The notes beneath the pieces are model-generated. The model ran no database searches. It saw nothing but the letters and a program-made list of their open reading frames with translations, and had not been told where the DNA came from. Shown piece after piece: positions 30,540 through 30,545 of a stretch of 30,545 bases of DNA (position 1 is its first letter; each line of letters starts with the position of its first letter). The stretch is from JBFISM01 sp041608535 (GTDB lineage Bacteria > Actinomycetota > Acidimicrobiia > Spongiisociales > UBA5794). Position numbers and translations under genes: made by a program. Location: positions 1-30,545 of the forward strand of contig JBFISM010000028.1 of assembly GCA_041608535.1 (NCBI GenBank), in the 5' to 3' direction.

Positions 30540-30545
30540 AAACAA

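Overview
The window is chromosomal DNA from a high-GC member of the Actinomycetota. The best guess is an Acidimicrobiia-like (Ilumatobacter-type) bacterium. The case rests on a mycothiol S-conjugate amidase (mca), an F420-pathway guanylyltransferase (cofC/fbiD), a Septum_form-type membrane protein, Cys-containing SLH-like repeats, and many genes whose start codon lies 6-7 nt after a TANNNT -10 box (leaderless transcription). The class assignment is inference. No rRNA, intact tRNA, CRISPR array, prophage or IS transposase was seen.

Layout. (1) 1-5976, minus strand: a tightly overlapped operon running HtrA-like membrane protease > MoxR AAA+ ATPase > DUF58 > BatA-like VWA membrane protein > a protein with sixteen 9-residue repeats > RDD membrane protein (cut by the window edge). 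(2) 6130-6831: an SDR-fold protein lacking the catalytic Tyr/Lys. A 338-bp convergent gap follows, filled with inverted repeats, including two hairpins with nearly identical 13-nt loops and different, compensating stems. (3) 7170-10071: an OmpR-type response regulator and histidine kinase, divergent from a secreted SNase plus lamin-tail lipoprotein. (4) 10131-12616: two tandem paralogous secreted cell-wall amidases. (5) 12758-16301: a diacylglycerol-kinase-family lipid kinase, convergent with a pair of overlapping GTPase genes. (6) 16350-18018: mca and a Cas4/RecB-like Fe-S nuclease. (7) 18113-22090: a VanW/G5/PASTA envelope protein, then on the minus strand pyruvate kinase and a small Nfu-N-like protein. 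(8) 22179-25247: cofC, a PIG-L deacetylase, a canonical SDR and a Septum_form protein. (9) 25248-30545: accessory-looking DNA with a chimeric substrate-binding-protein/SLH gene, a frameshifted and truncated F420-type LLM oxidoreductase pseudogene, unassigned open frames, a secreted multicopper oxidase with FN3 and Ig-like tails, and perfect 38-bp direct repeats resembling a tRNA T-arm.

How it fits together. Much of the window deals with the envelope: protease/MoxR/VWA operon, amidases, VanW-PASTA, Septum_form, SLH protein. The small-molecule genes point to mycothiol and F420 redox chemistry. The sequence from 1 to about 25.2 kb looks like a stable, densely packed core chromosome. The last 5 kb look like a decaying, recombining accessory segment.

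The most unusual items are the covarying hairpin pair at 6916-7078, the nonapeptide-repeat protein coupled to an RDD protein, the SDR without its active-site Tyr/Lys, the SBP-SLH chimera, and the repeated leaderless promoter grammar.
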